Shown in pieces: positions 15,674 through 25,782 of a stretch of DNA of 64,000 bases (positions are counted from its first letter, which is position 1; each line of letters opens with the position of its first letter). The stretch covers positions 1-64,000 of the forward strand of contig NZ_ML014766.1 in assembly GCF_003675895.1 (NCBI RefSeq), written 5' to 3'. The notes under the pieces were generated by a model that saw only the letters and a program-made list of their open reading frames with translations, was not told the DNA's origin and made no database searches. The DNA is from Parashewanella curva (GTDB lineage: Bacteria > Pseudomonadota > Gammaproteobacteria > Enterobacterales > Shewanellaceae). A program made the position numbers and the translations under genes.

Positions 15674-18565
15674 TTAGAATTTAACATTAAATCCTAATTG
15701 GAAATAACGACCAGTTACATCAAATGCCTCTGAAACAGTGTTGATACCAGTACCACCGCTACTGAAACCTTGTCCAGCAAATTGAGGTTGCTTATCAAAA
15801 ATGTTACGAACATTTAAAGTAGCTTGCACTTTATCCGTAATGTGATAACCGACTGACATATCATGGTAAACAACACCACCGAAATTATTAAACTTCTCTA
15901 ATGGTTTAAAGTTAGTAAAGTTAAAGTTACTTCCTTCATTAGAGTCTGTTGAAGCAGACCAGTAGCGCATTCTCCAAGACAGATCTAACTCATTCAGAGT
16001 GTAGTATAAGTTTAAGTTTGCACGATCATCAGGACTTAGGACTTCGCCAACAGAATCGATTGTTTCACCACCACGTAATGGAGTAGTTTCAAACTTATTA
16101 GCATGGTTCCACACTAAATCAGCTTTTAAAGTACCATCACCTAAATCCATGGTGTAATTTAACTCAATATCTACACCTGAAGTTTCAATTCGATTTTCAT
16201 TACTCTTACCAGAATGAACTTCTGTAAGTGCACCATTGCCATCACGCACAACTTTTCCGTCACAAGTAGGGTCAAATTTATCTTTCGACACTTCAAAACA
16301 TCTGTTTAGTACCGTAGTTCTTCCTGTCGTTGCGATTGCATTATCAATAGAAATATCGTAATAGTCTACAGTCATTGATAAACCATCAATAACTTGCCAT
16401 ACAAAACCTAAACTCAGCGTATCTGCGATTTCAGCTTTAACATCCTTACTTCCACCAACTGTTCCACCTGTGCTCTGTGCCTCTACCTGAGTGAGTTTAA
16501 AGCTACCATCGCGAGCTACGCGTGCTGCAATTGAAGGAATGGATAAACAATTTTTAGCAACTTCAGAGGTGTCTGAAGCCTTTACATTGTTACATGGGTC
16601 AGTAACACCAGCAAAAGTTTCACCACGACCACCAAATAAATCAGCAATGTTCGGTGTTCTTACTGCTTTGGCAGCAGAAGCACGTAGCGATAGTGACTCG
16701 ATTGGGGAGTATTTAATACCAGCATTCCACGTCGTATCACCACCTGTTATTTCGTGATCAGTGTAACGTGCAGCTAGATCTAACTCTAAGTTATCAAGTA
16801 CTGGAAGTACTGCTTCAACAAATACATCATCAGACGTAAAGCTTCCATCTGTTGGCTCTGATTTATTTGTGCTTGAAGCACCTGTTTGAGCTAAGTCTCC
16901 TGGTTTGAATGTTCCCTTTTCTAAACGGTGCTCAACACCCATTGCAACGCCAATGTTACCACCTGGTAGCTCTAGAGGTAATTCACCAGTAACAGAACCT
17001 GCTACTACAAATTGTTGAACCTGCCCACTAACTTTTGCAGGTGATCTAACATAATCAACTGCATCTTGTGTAACTGTTCCTGCACCGAATAAGTTTAACG
17101 GCACACAACCTTGTAAACGTGCAAGTTCGTTACGGCAAACAAGGTTACCATTAGCATCCTTGATCACATCAAATGCAAGTGCTGCACGTTCTACGTTAAC
17201 TTGACCACCATTTTCTTGAGATTGATCAGTTTGTCCCCATGAGACATAACCATTGAAGTTCCAATTATCGTTGATAGCCCAATCGATACCATTAACAAAA
17301 CGAATTGTACTTCTTTCAAGATCCGTAGAACGGGCACCAAACTCAACCATACGTCGAACCAGTGTAGGAATAATATCATCGTCAGTTAACGGATTAATAA
17401 CCGGCAAGCTAGGATCTTTCTTTCTAGCTTCTTCACGTGCCTTAATTGCAGCGTTACGTTGTGCTATTAGAGCATCACGTAATTTTTGAGGAACCATTGG
17501 GTTCGAAAGTTTGATTCCACCTTTCCCACCACGAGCTGGCAAAAATACATCATCTGTAGAAAATGGTGTTGGTTCAATTGTAGAATCAAAAGTCTTAGAT
17601 GAGTTCCAGTTTGCTTCACCAAAGAATTCGATATCGTCAGAAATTGCTTCGCGAATGTTGAATGCTACATAAGAACGTTTTAGTGGAGTAACTAATTGGC
17701 GATATGATGCACGGTTAAAGCGGTTTTTACCTTCTTCATGTGCAAAATTAAATGGTGTACCATCTGCATTTAAACCACCAACACGACCTTGCGGAGGGTA
17801 AGATGAGAAGATATTTCCTATCATCTCATTACCATCTTTGTCCAAAACAACAGCTTGGTCAAAGCGTGAAAAGTCACGATCTGATGACTTAAGACCTTTA
17901 TCTTCATCATAACCCACAGCGAAAGTAGCGTTACCTGTGTCCCAAGTGTTACCTGCTGTAATATTAATTGCATGCTTTTGACGGTCTGATTCTTGTGAGA
18001 TACCAGCTAGGGCATCAACCTCTACACCTTCAAAATCTTTACGGGTAATAATGTTTACCACACCAGCGACAGCATCTGAACCATATACTGCTGATGATGC
18101 GCTTTTAAGTATGTCAATACGTTCGATCATCGATGTAGGAATTGCGTTTAAGTCGACAGCATAGCCACTTGATGGTGACACACCAGAAACAAAACGGCGA
18201 CCATTGACAAGCACTAGAGTTCTCGCTTCTCCTAGCCCTCTCAATGAAGTTGTATTCAAACCTACACTTGAAGTTGAAAATGAAGTATTTGATTGATCTG
18301 ATCCAGCAATAGCAACCGGAGATTGGTTTAGTACATCTGCAACATTGATAGCACCTGTTGCCATGATTTCTGCACGACCAATAGAGGTAATTGGAGTTAC
18401 CGTTTCTATGTCAGTTCTTTGAATACGTGAACCAGTTACTTCGATGCGCTCTACTTTAGCGCCATCTTCCTCAGCCAAAACTGCTGTAGAAGTAAATGCC
18501 GCCGTAGCAGCACCGCCAATCAATGCAAACTTCACTGATTTAGCTAATAAATTATTTTTAAGCAT
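15674..18565 (-). CDS. Large TonB-dependent outer-membrane receptor
   Basis: A 963-residue outer-membrane receptor. It has a signal peptide (about residues 1-31, ending AVLA), then a TonB-box-like VERIEVTGSR. The plug domain includes ADVLNQSP, LVLVNGRRFV and the conserved SSAVYGSDAVAGVVNIITRKDF. The rest is a long beta-barrel ending in an aromatic residue (RYFQLGFNVKF), as required for barrel assembly. It lies directly upstream, in transcription, of the TonB2-type operon and is a probable client. The large size and Gly/Asn-rich loops suggest a complex substrate (peptide, glycan or siderophore), but the ligand cannot be read from the sequence. AGGGAGATAGACA precedes the ATG. Confidence 0.93.
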   Translation of the reverse strand: MLKNNLLAKSVKFALIGGAATAAFTSTAVLAEEDGAKVERIEVTGSRIQRTDIETVTPITSIGRAEIMATGAINVADVLNQSPVAIAGSDQSNTSFSTSSVGLNTTSLRGLGEARTLVLVNGRRFVSGVSPSSGYAVDLNAIPTSMIERIDILKSASSAVYGSDAVAGVVNIITRKDFEGVEVDALAGISQESDRQKHAINITAGNTWDTGNATFAVGYDEDKGLKSSDRDFSRFDQAVVLDKDGNEMIGNIFSSYPPQGRVGGLNADGTPFNFAHEEGKNRFNRASYRQLVTPLKRSYVAFNIREAISDDIEFFGEANWNSSKTFDSTIEPTPFSTDDVFLPARGGKGGIKLSNPMVPQKLRDALIAQRNAAIKAREEARKKDPSLPVINPLTDDDIIPTLVRRMVEFGARSTDLERSTIRFVNGIDWAINDNWNFNGYVSWGQTDQSQENGGQVNVERAALAFDVIKDANGNLVCRNELARLQGCVPLNLFGAGTVTQDAVDYVRSPAKVSGQVQQFVVAGSVTGELPLELPGGNIGVAMGVEHRLEKGTFKPGDLAQTGASSTNKSEPTDGSFTSDDVFVEAVLPVLDNLELDLAARYTDHEITGGDTTWNAGIKYSPIESLSLRASAAKAVRTPNIADLFGGRGETFAGVTDPCNNVKASDTSEVAKNCLSIPSIAARVARDGSFKLTQVEAQSTGGTVGGSKDVKAEIADTLSLGFVWQVIDGLSMTVDYYDISIDNAIATTGRTTVLNRCFEVSKDKFDPTCDGKVVRDGNGALTEVHSGKSNENRIETSGVDIELNYTMDLGDGTLKADLVWNHANKFETTPLRGGETIDSVGEVLSPDDRANLNLYYTLNELDLSWRMRYWSASTDSNEGSNFNFTNFKPLEKFNNFGGVVYHDMSVGYHITDKVQATLNVRNIFDKQPQFAGQGFSSGGTGINTVSEAFDVTGRYFQLGFNVKF

Positions 18566-18658
18566 TGTCTATCTCCCTGGACATTTTATGTCTTTATAGT
18601 TTTCTGCCTGTTTTGAATTGCACCAAATTAGGCAGTTCACTCAACTTAAAACTGCAAC

Positions 18659-18689
18659 TTGCGTCACATAAATTTGTTGAATGACGCAA
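18659..18689. promoter_or_regulatory. Inverted repeat upstream of receptor gene
   Basis: TTGCGTCA (18659-18666) and TGACGCAA (18682-18689) form perfect 8-bp arms 15 bases apart, about 95 bases upstream of the receptor start. It could be an operator for a dimeric regulator. There is no T-run, so it is not a terminator. Confidence 0.4.
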
Positions 18690-18854
18690 TAAAATCATAT
18701 TTGAAACATTTAAGCAACATCAGGCGCGAAAAATATTTCACTTTTGAAATAAATTATTTTTTGCTGTCAGCAAAGAGGGAAAGAACGGTGAGAAACAAGA
18801 TACGATTACAAGGCTGTATTTGTTGAGTTTTATTTGAAATCAAGCCTAAAATAG

Positions 18855-18882
18855 AAAAGCTGGAAGGTGATTCCAGCTTTTT
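18855..18882 (-). terminator. Terminator after porin gene
   Basis: Hairpin AAAAGCTGGAA / TTCCAGCTTTT with a GGTGA loop, immediately downstream of the minus-strand porin gene. Confidence 0.85.
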
Positions 18883-18913
18883 AAGATTTTGTTAAATTTA
18901 TTTTTGCGAGTTA

Positions 18914-20089
18914 TCAAAAACTATATTTGATACCTATCCCAACTCCATCATCATCTGATGCAGTCATTGCGGCTTCATGTGAACCTTTAAAGTCACTCTT
19001 GTCAATGCGACCTTCTAAGTAAACTAATGTTTGAGGGTCAATTTGATATTGTAAACTTCCGATTACGTTGGCACGTTTGAACGTGTCACCGTCATAGGCT
19101 TGTTTATAATCATCTCCTGCATTTAATACATCGTACTGAACATAAAAACGTAGGCCGTTATCCATTAAATACGATGCCGCGGCTTCAACACCTTTTGAGC
19201 TTGGGATCATGCGTCCGATGTTATCAACATCATGGAATGTCGTTTGATTATAATTTGCGGCGGCATAGAAACCAGGTGCATCCCAGTCACCTAATACAAT
19301 TCCGCCACCATAGATTTTATCTGCATCATCTGGCTTTTTGATATTGCTGATTGCGCCATAATCAATGTCGAATTTTCCTCTGTTATAACCAGCTGTTAAC
19401 GTCACTTGTGGAACAACTTGATAGCGTAAGCCAATTCCGTAGGTATTTTTGTAGGTTATGTTCGCCGGTAAAGCGTGAGTTGGAAATGGTGAATCTTTAG
19501 ATGTAGGATCGATGCTGAAAGAGTTTTCTTTAACTTGTGCTTGAATCGCAACACTCAGATTACCAAAGGTATTTCGATACTGAATGGTTTGATCACTGCG
19601 ACCAACACCGTTTACACCACCATCACCTTTGAATGTGTATACACCAGCAGCTAGACCATCCCAGATAGCTCCATTATCGGTGTCTTTAACAACATCCCAC
19701 CATGCGCCGTACATTTTACCAATGGCTAAGCTACCATATACCGGATGAGAGACTCCTACAAAGCCTAAACGGTTATAGAAAAAATCACTTTTTTGATCAG
19801 AGACTAAAGCATCATTGTTTACTTTAAGTTCGGGTTGACCTGCTAGATTAACGCCCCACTCGTATGTGCCAAACACATTCCAATTATTTTGCAGCTTGTG
19901 TGCAAAATCGAGGTGAACTTTACTGCCACCATTAATAGCTTCAGTTTTGCTGTTAGTGTTTACGACTGCGGCTCCTATTGCACCTGAGCCTGTTATCGAT
20001 GTATTGCCGTTATCATATAACTGAGCTGCAAACACAACAGGTGACAGCATTAAACCCGCTACAGCAGTTGCCAATAAAGATTTTTTCAT
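18914..20089 (-). CDS. Gram-negative general porin
   Basis: A trimeric outer-membrane diffusion channel, 391 residues. Signal peptide of about 21 residues (MKKSLLATAVAGLMLSPVVFA), then alternating amphipathic strands. Typical porin words are present: WNVFGTYEWGVNLAG, RLGFVGVSHPVYGSLAIGK (a strand with the conserved G-x-L-x-x-G-K), TIQYRNTFGNLSVAIQAQ and the C-terminal GVGIGIKYSF ending in Phe. It is preceded by a 120-bp gap after polB and followed by its own terminator, so it is monocistronic. Substrate selectivity is not evident. Confidence 0.92.
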   Translation of the reverse strand: MKKSLLATAVAGLMLSPVVFAAQLYDNGNTSITGSGAIGAAVVNTNSKTEAINGGSKVHLDFAHKLQNNWNVFGTYEWGVNLAGQPELKVNNDALVSDQKSDFFYNRLGFVGVSHPVYGSLAIGKMYGAWWDVVKDTDNGAIWDGLAAGVYTFKGDGGVNGVGRSDQTIQYRNTFGNLSVAIQAQVKENSFSIDPTSKDSPFPTHALPANITYKNTYGIGLRYQVVPQVTLTAGYNRGKFDIDYGAISNIKKPDDADKIYGGGIVLGDWDAPGFYAAANYNQTTFHDVDNIGRMIPSSKGVEAAASYLMDNGLRFYVQYDVLNAGDDYKQAYDGDTFKRANVIGSLQYQIDPQTLVYLEGRIDKSDFKGSHEAAMTASDDDGVGIGIKYSF

Positions 20090-20208
20090 ATTGAGTGACC
20101 TTTTAAATACAGTTAAATGCGTTGTTTCTTATAACAAAAGCATATAGGCACTCCAAGATAATGAAATTAAACTTTATTAATGTAAGTTACGGTTTTCATT
20201 AAAAGATT

Positions 20209-22560
20209 TCATATTAAACTCAACTGATTGCTTAGAACTTCTACCAAACTCTCTTCAGTTACATCAAAAATAGGCTCCGCTATTGGTTTAATTTGCTTGT
20301 CTATGTAATAGTCATAATCAATTGGTGATGTTTTGTGATATACAGACTCTGCGCCTGAGATAGTGTTTATATATTCAATTTTACAGCCACGCTTACTGAA
20401 TTTTTTATCTCCAGTTAATGCGAGTAGATGATTTGCGACTTTAACATGAGGGGAAGATTTAGCGGTGTAATCCTCGAGTGGTCTAGTAAGTTTTCTAATA
20501 AAAATTAGCTCATTATCTAATTCACCATTTTTTAATTGCGTAAGCTGTTCACTCAAATAATGACTTAATGGCTTACCAGAAAACAATCTATCAAATAGTT
20601 CAAATTGGATCCTTCTTGCAATTTTACTCCAATCTTGTCGAACATTTTCCATTCCTTTAAACGATAAAGTAAGTTGCTTATTTTTATCTCGATATTGTCC
20701 TACATATCGTTTTTTACTTCCTTGCTCAGATCCTCGTAATGTTGGCATGAAGAATTGTTCATAATGTTTTTCGAACTCAAGCACTAAAAAACTGTCAAGT
20801 TGATACTCTTTTTGTAGTTTTTTCTGCCAGTTACAATTAACTTTTTTTACTAGATCGTTTCCAATCTTTGAAAAATTAGCATCAATATCTTCAACCCAAA
20901 CGAAGGTAGAGTCCGTATCCCCGTAGATCACCTTGTAACCTAACTCTTCTATCCACACTCTTGTTTGCTTCATGATCTCATGACCACGCATGGTGATTGA
21001 GCTTGCTAATTTTGCATCATGGAAAACACAGCCCGTCGAGCCAAGCACCCCATACATTGAGTTCATAATGATTTTGATGGCTTGTGATAATGGCTGATTA
21101 TTTTCTTTTTTAGCTAAGTCGCGCTGTACATCAAGGTTGGCAATGAGACTAGGTAGAATGGAGTTATGTCGATGAAATTCGGCTCCCAAGAATCCGGATA
21201 CTCTTTCTTCTAACTCAGCTTCTTGTCCTTCGATCAACCCTTTGGGGTCGATTAAGAAAGTACGAATAATGGATGGATATAAGCTTTTAAAATCTAAAAC
21301 TAGTACATTTTTGTACAAACCAGGAACTGAAGCCATCACGTATCCGCCAGGGCTTTCTAAGCCCTGACTTGCTGGAAACTGAGGTGCAACATAACCACTA
21401 CGATGTAAGTGAGGAAGATACAGGTTGTTAAATGCAGCTACAGATGCACCAACTCGCCCAAGTTCTAAACCTGTCAATTCACTACGAGCGATAGCAAATT
21501 GCCATAGCTGAGTATTTTCGAAGATTTCCCAAACTAACCGACAATCAGTAAGGTTGTAGTGTGCCAGTGCTAACTTGTCTTGATGAAATAATTCAGTAAT
21601 TCTGTTTCCACGATTTTTTACTTCATCGATCGCTTTGCCCTCTCCTAGCAATTGCTGAGACACAAACTCTAAAGAGAAACTATCGAATTGATAAAACGCC
21701 GCTTTTAGCCAGTCAATCCCATCTAAAACGACTCTTCCGGGCAGCGACAAAGTTTCTGGTCGATGCTTATTCTCGACTTTCCATGTTAACAGACTACTTT
21801 TTCGTCCTAATGTGAGAGGGATGCCGTGAAGCTTGGCTCGGCGATATAACAAGCTTAAGTCAAATGTCACTACAGCCCAGCCAATGATGATGTCTGGATC
21901 ATGCTCAGTAAACCAATCCAATAATGCGAAGATCAATTGCCGTTCATCGTTTACATAATGTAAATATTCTGGGCTGCCTTCAACGTCTTCCCCAACCATA
22001 AAAACGGATTGGTGCGTTTCACTATAAAGGCCTACAGAATACAATTCACCTTCCATTGAACATTCAAAATCAAGCGATACACTTTTTAACTTAACGTCCG
22101 TCTTTTCTATCGCTTTCCTTGCTTTTTCAGCAGTAAATCTAGCCGTATTATCACTTGAGGGCTCAAATTGACCAATAAAGTCGACATCAAATGCAATAAA
22201 GCGCTCGATAAGAAAACGATGTTCGGGCCGAATATCCGCTTCAAATAACGCAATGTTATATTCAGTTGAAATGCGTCTCAGTAGGGTCATATCTCGGCTT
22301 GATTTAACATACAGTGCACATACAGGTTGAAGAGTAAAACTTCTCAGCTCGACAGCCTGAGCCTGAAAATGAACGGAAGATGCTACTTTCTTTAGTTCAA
22401 GCAAATCACTTTGATGGCAAAAGCAAACCCAATCAGCCGCAGCAACATCGACCTGAACACAGCCTTGCTCAGTCGCTATAAAGTATTCCAAAAAGTTCTG
22501 TTTATCGAGATTTTTCAATCGACGAGTTAATACTTTACCTGTGATAATTTGCTGGGGCAT
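20209..22560 (-). CDS. polB: DNA polymerase II
   Basis: Family B DNA polymerase with 3'-5' proofreading, used in damage tolerance. The ATG at 22560, with AGGTG nine bases upstream, gives 783 residues, the same as E. coli PolB; a TTG nine codons upstream is less likely. The exonuclease domain has the DxE site in VSLDFECSMEGEL and the later YNLTDCRLVWEIF. The polymerase domain has motif A (VLDFKSLYPSIIRTFLIDP), motif B (KIIMNSMYGVLGS) and motif C with the catalytic pair (VIYGDTDSTFVW). All key residues are intact. It is divergent from dinG, another DNA-damage gene, in the arrangement seen in Shewanella. Confidence 0.97.
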   Translation of the reverse strand: MPQQIITGKVLTRRLKNLDKQNFLEYFIATEQGCVQVDVAAADWVCFCHQSDLLELKKVASSVHFQAQAVELRSFTLQPVCALYVKSSRDMTLLRRISTEYNIALFEADIRPEHRFLIERFIAFDVDFIGQFEPSSDNTARFTAEKARKAIEKTDVKLKSVSLDFECSMEGELYSVGLYSETHQSVFMVGEDVEGSPEYLHYVNDERQLIFALLDWFTEHDPDIIIGWAVVTFDLSLLYRRAKLHGIPLTLGRKSSLLTWKVENKHRPETLSLPGRVVLDGIDWLKAAFYQFDSFSLEFVSQQLLGEGKAIDEVKNRGNRITELFHQDKLALAHYNLTDCRLVWEIFENTQLWQFAIARSELTGLELGRVGASVAAFNNLYLPHLHRSGYVAPQFPASQGLESPGGYVMASVPGLYKNVLVLDFKSLYPSIIRTFLIDPKGLIEGQEAELEERVSGFLGAEFHRHNSILPSLIANLDVQRDLAKKENNQPLSQAIKIIMNSMYGVLGSTGCVFHDAKLASSITMRGHEIMKQTRVWIEELGYKVIYGDTDSTFVWVEDIDANFSKIGNDLVKKVNCNWQKKLQKEYQLDSFLVLEFEKHYEQFFMPTLRGSEQGSKKRYVGQYRDKNKQLTLSFKGMENVRQDWSKIARRIQFELFDRLFSGKPLSHYLSEQLTQLKNGELDNELIFIRKLTRPLEDYTAKSSPHVKVANHLLALTGDKKFSKRGCKIEYINTISGAESVYHKTSPIDYDYYIDKQIKPIAEPIFDVTEESLVEVLSNQLSLI

Positions 22561-22676
22561 TTGTACGGTCACCTGAGTGCAAACCAAAAAATTCTAATAA
22601 GCATTTTGCACTAAACCTGTTAATATATACAGTTATATAATTTCCTGAACCACCATGAAATTCAGCGTGCTTCGCT

Positions 22677-22786
22677 GTCACTCCTGCGAAAGCGGGAGTC
22701 TAGTGCCTTTGTTTGTTCTTAAAAGTCGCTGGATGATCGACATAAAAAGCTGTCGTTATTTCATTTCCTGCCTTCGCAGGTATGAC
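22677..22786. repeat. Dispersed palindromic repeat, polB-dinG gap
   Basis: A second member of the family seen in virB9. It has hairpins ACTCCTGC-GAAA-GCGGGAGT and CCTGC-CTTC-GCAGG, flanked by GTC and TATGAC ends, with the shared words CTAGTGCC and GTCGCTGGAT between them. Here it is intergenic, its usual location. Confidence 0.85.
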
Positions 22787-22941
22787 AATTATTAAGTGTC
22801 GATTTATTAGTGAATTATCACACTAGCTAGTATTTGGCTGAATTTGATAGATAATCAGGTACAATTTTAAAGTAATGGAATGTAGTTTTTAGATAAAACT
22901 GAAGCTGCTGAACCAATAACGGACAATACTGCTACTTACTT

Positions 22942-25014
22942 ATGCTCACAACCAAAATTAAAACTCGTATTCGAGCTATATACAAAGACATAGCTGCCGC
23001 GTTACCGAACTTTGTATCTCGTCGTGAGCAAAACTACATGGTAGCGGAAATATCTAAAACCCTTGCCGGCGAATATGATAAGCATCGCCGAATTGTTGTG
23101 GTTGAAGCGGGAACAGGGATTGGTAAATCCCTTTCTTATTTATTGGGCACAATCCCCCTAGCCTTAGAGCAAAAAAAGAAAGTCATCATTGCAACTGCAA
23201 CCGTGGCTCTGCAAGAACAACTACTTCATAAAGATATTCCATTTTTTCACCAGCAAGCTGAGTTAGGCTTTAAGTTTGGCTTGGTTAAAGGGCGTCAGCG
23301 TTATGTGTGTTTGTCAAAGCTGGAAATGATGATTGGCTCTGAGTCCGGTGGTCAAGTTGCAATGTGGCAGACTAAGCCTGAACAATCGCAAATCAAATTG
23401 CTCGAACAGTTATTAAAAGATTTCCATGAGGGAAAATGGAACGGTGAAATTGATACCTTAAAGCGCCCTATTCCTGATCATCTTTGGCAACAAATATCTT
23501 CCGACAAACACTCTTGTCATCGTATGCAGCCAAATCACCGACTTTGCCCGTTTCATTCGGCACGCGATGAAATGGATACATGGGACGTACTGATCGTTAA
23601 CCATAGCTTGCTGTTTGCAGATCTTGAACTTGGCGGTGGCGTAATATTGCCTGATCCAGAAGAAAGCTATTACGTGATTGACGAAGCACACCACTTGCCC
23701 TCTGTTGCACGTGATTTTAGTAGTGCGCAATCTACCGTAAAAGCAACGGCCGATTGGCTAGAAAAGCTGATGAAAACGGTTTCCAAGCTACAAAATCAAA
23801 TAAAAAGTGATTCCGTCATTTCACCCGCGCAAAATTTACAAGATCACATTGCTGAGATGATGTCAGGTTCGAAACTTGTTGCACAGTTTTTTGATTCTCA
23901 TCTAAAGCTATTTAATAACCAAGAATCTCGCTGGCGATTTGAACACGGTAAGATCCCTGAGCAACTAAAAATTCCAGCCGAGAATTTAGCCACGGCTTCA
24001 AACTCAGCTGTTAAGCAATTTGCCAAAATCCAAAGCGTTTTAAACGAAGCGATAAAGGATGGTGAAATTCCCAAGCATCAAGCTGAAGCCTTACTCACCG
24101 AAACTGGATTTATGATGCAGCGCTTAGAAGGCGTGAGCAAACTCTGGAAGGCCATGGCTAAGGAAGATTCAGCCAAAGGTGCTCCTTCGGCTCGATGGGC
24201 TGAGCTACTAACCGCAAAACAAGGTGATTACTTACTTCAGGCCTCGCCTATTGAAGTCGGCTTTATGCTTGAGAACTTATTGTGGCAAAAAGCCGCTGGA
24301 GTTGTGCTATGTAGTGCAACGCTTCGTGCGTTAAATAAGTTCGATCATTTTTGTCATCAAGTTGGCTTAACCTTAAATGATGGAAGCCGCTACTTGGCTT
24401 TACAATCGCCATTTGATTATGAAAACAATGGCACTCTGTATATTCCTAAGATGGAATGTGAACCAACTGATGATCATTTTACTCAAGAATTAGCCAACAA
24501 AATCTTAGAGCTGGTAGAAGACGAAACTGCAACCCTGGTTTTATTTGCGTCCTATTGGCAGATGGATAAAGTCAGTGAACTATTAGAGTCAAAACTAAAA
24601 GTACCGCTATTGATCCAAGGCTCTTCTCCAAGACAAGAGCTTTTAAAGCAACATTTACAACGCTGTGATAACAACAAACCCAGTATTATTTTTGGTACTG
24701 GTAGCTTCTCAGAAGGGCTAGACTTACCCGGCGACTACTTAACTAACTTAATTGTCACCAAATTACCTTTTGCAGTACCAACCTCACCTGTTGAACAAGC
24801 CCATGCTGAGTACATCAAGCTCAAAGGTGGTAACCCGTTTCTACAATTAACCGTACCCGATGCTTCTCGAAAGCTTATTCAAAGTTGTGGTCGCTTATTA
24901 AGAAAAGAGCAAGACTATGGACGTGTCACCATTCTTGATAAACGCTTATTAACCAAACGCTATGGCAAATCACTGTTAGATGCGCTGCCACCTTTTCGAA
25001 GAGTGATTGAGTAA
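22942..25014 (+). CDS. dinG: DinG-family DNA helicase
   Basis: An XPD-like superfamily 2, 5'-3' DNA helicase, 690 residues (E. coli DinG is 716). Motif I is EAGTGIGKSLSY (residues 55-66), motif Ia TATVALQEQLL, the DEAH box VIDEAHHLPSVARDF, and motif VI QSCGRLLRKEQDYGR. The iron-sulfur region is unusual. E. coli DinG uses four cysteines (YVC, then SC, NC and EC). Here only C123 (YVCLSKL), C192 (HSCHRM) and C202 (RLCPFH) are present, and the second cysteine of the triplet is replaced in SCHRMQPNHRLCPFH. Cluster assembly may use another ligand or be lost. It abuts the TSUP transporter gene without a gap. Confidence 0.93.
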   Translation: MLTTKIKTRIRAIYKDIAAALPNFVSRREQNYMVAEISKTLAGEYDKHRRIVVVEAGTGIGKSLSYLLGTIPLALEQKKKVIIATATVALQEQLLHKDIPFFHQQAELGFKFGLVKGRQRYVCLSKLEMMIGSESGGQVAMWQTKPEQSQIKLLEQLLKDFHEGKWNGEIDTLKRPIPDHLWQQISSDKHSCHRMQPNHRLCPFHSARDEMDTWDVLIVNHSLLFADLELGGGVILPDPEESYYVIDEAHHLPSVARDFSSAQSTVKATADWLEKLMKTVSKLQNQIKSDSVISPAQNLQDHIAEMMSGSKLVAQFFDSHLKLFNNQESRWRFEHGKIPEQLKIPAENLATASNSAVKQFAKIQSVLNEAIKDGEIPKHQAEALLTETGFMMQRLEGVSKLWKAMAKEDSAKGAPSARWAELLTAKQGDYLLQASPIEVGFMLENLLWQKAAGVVLCSATLRALNKFDHFCHQVGLTLNDGSRYLALQSPFDYENNGTLYIPKMECEPTDDHFTQELANKILELVEDETATLVLFASYWQMDKVSELLESKLKVPLLIQGSSPRQELLKQHLQRCDNNKPSIIFGTGSFSEGLDLPGDYLTNLIVTKLPFAVPTSPVEQAHAEYIKLKGGNPFLQLTVPDASRKLIQSCGRLLRKEQDYGRVTILDKRLLTKRYGKSLLDALPPFRRVIE

Positions 25015-25782
25015 ATGTTATTAGAAACCAGTCATTGGCTGATTTTATCAGGCGTAAGTGTTGCAGCAGGTTTTATTGATGCTGTAGTTGGTGGTGGTGG
25101 CTTGCTAACGATACCAGCTTTACTATCTGTAGGCTTACCGCCTCATGTTGCTTTGGGCACCAATAAGCTCGCCGCTTGTTTTGGCTCGTTCACATCAGCA
25201 ATGACTTATTTTAAACAACAGTTTTTTACTCCATCACTTTGGTACCACACCGCAATTGCCACTTTTATTGGTGCTGTGTGTGGTAGTTTATTAGTACTGG
25301 CTATTGATAATTATTGGCTTGAACTTATTCTACCCGCCATCATTATTGGCGTTGCACTTTATACCTTATTCAGTCCTAATGCGATTGGTTGTAAAAACGA
25401 AGCTTCACCTAAAACTACACCAAACAAAATCAAACAATGGCTAAGTGGTTTTTTTCTAGGTGGCTATGATGGTTTTGCCGGCCCTGGGATTGGTGCCTTT
25501 TGGACAATTACAGTATCAAGACTGTATTCACTTCCCACTTTAAATTGCTGTGGGCTAGCTAGAGCCATGACATTAGTGAGTAATATCACGGCCTTAGTGG
25601 TATTTATGCTACAGTCTGATGTAATGTATGAAATTGGGCTATCGATGGGCTTATTTATGATGCTTGGCTCATTTATAGGCGCACGCTTTGCCATTCAGTT
25701 TGGTTCCTCTGTGATCAAGCCACTATTTATCAGTGTTGTCATCATCATGTCCATTCACCTAGCATGGAGCAATTGGTTTTGA
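25015..25782 (+). CDS. yfcA: TSUP (TauE/SafE) family transporter, YfcA-like
   Basis: A 255-residue integral membrane protein with about eight hydrophobic segments. The family's paired Gly-rich motifs are present: DAVVGGGGLLTIPALLSVGL with the following LGTNKLAACFGS, and the second half's GGYDGFAGPGIGAFWTI. TSUP proteins export or import sulfur-containing or organic anions; the substrate here is unknown. Its ATG follows the dinG stop directly, and its end overlaps the priC start by 19 bp, so the three genes form one unit. E. coli yfcA is in the aroC-fabB region, consistent with the shared neighbourhood further along this window. Confidence 0.9.
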   Translation: MLLETSHWLILSGVSVAAGFIDAVVGGGGLLTIPALLSVGLPPHVALGTNKLAACFGSFTSAMTYFKQQFFTPSLWYHTAIATFIGAVCGSLLVLAIDNYWLELILPAIIIGVALYTLFSPNAIGCKNEASPKTTPNKIKQWLSGFFLGGYDGFAGPGIGAFWTITVSRLYSLPTLNCCGLARAMTLVSNITALVVFMLQSDVMYEIGLSMGLFMMLGSFIGARFAIQFGSSVIKPLFISVVIIMSIHLAWSNWF

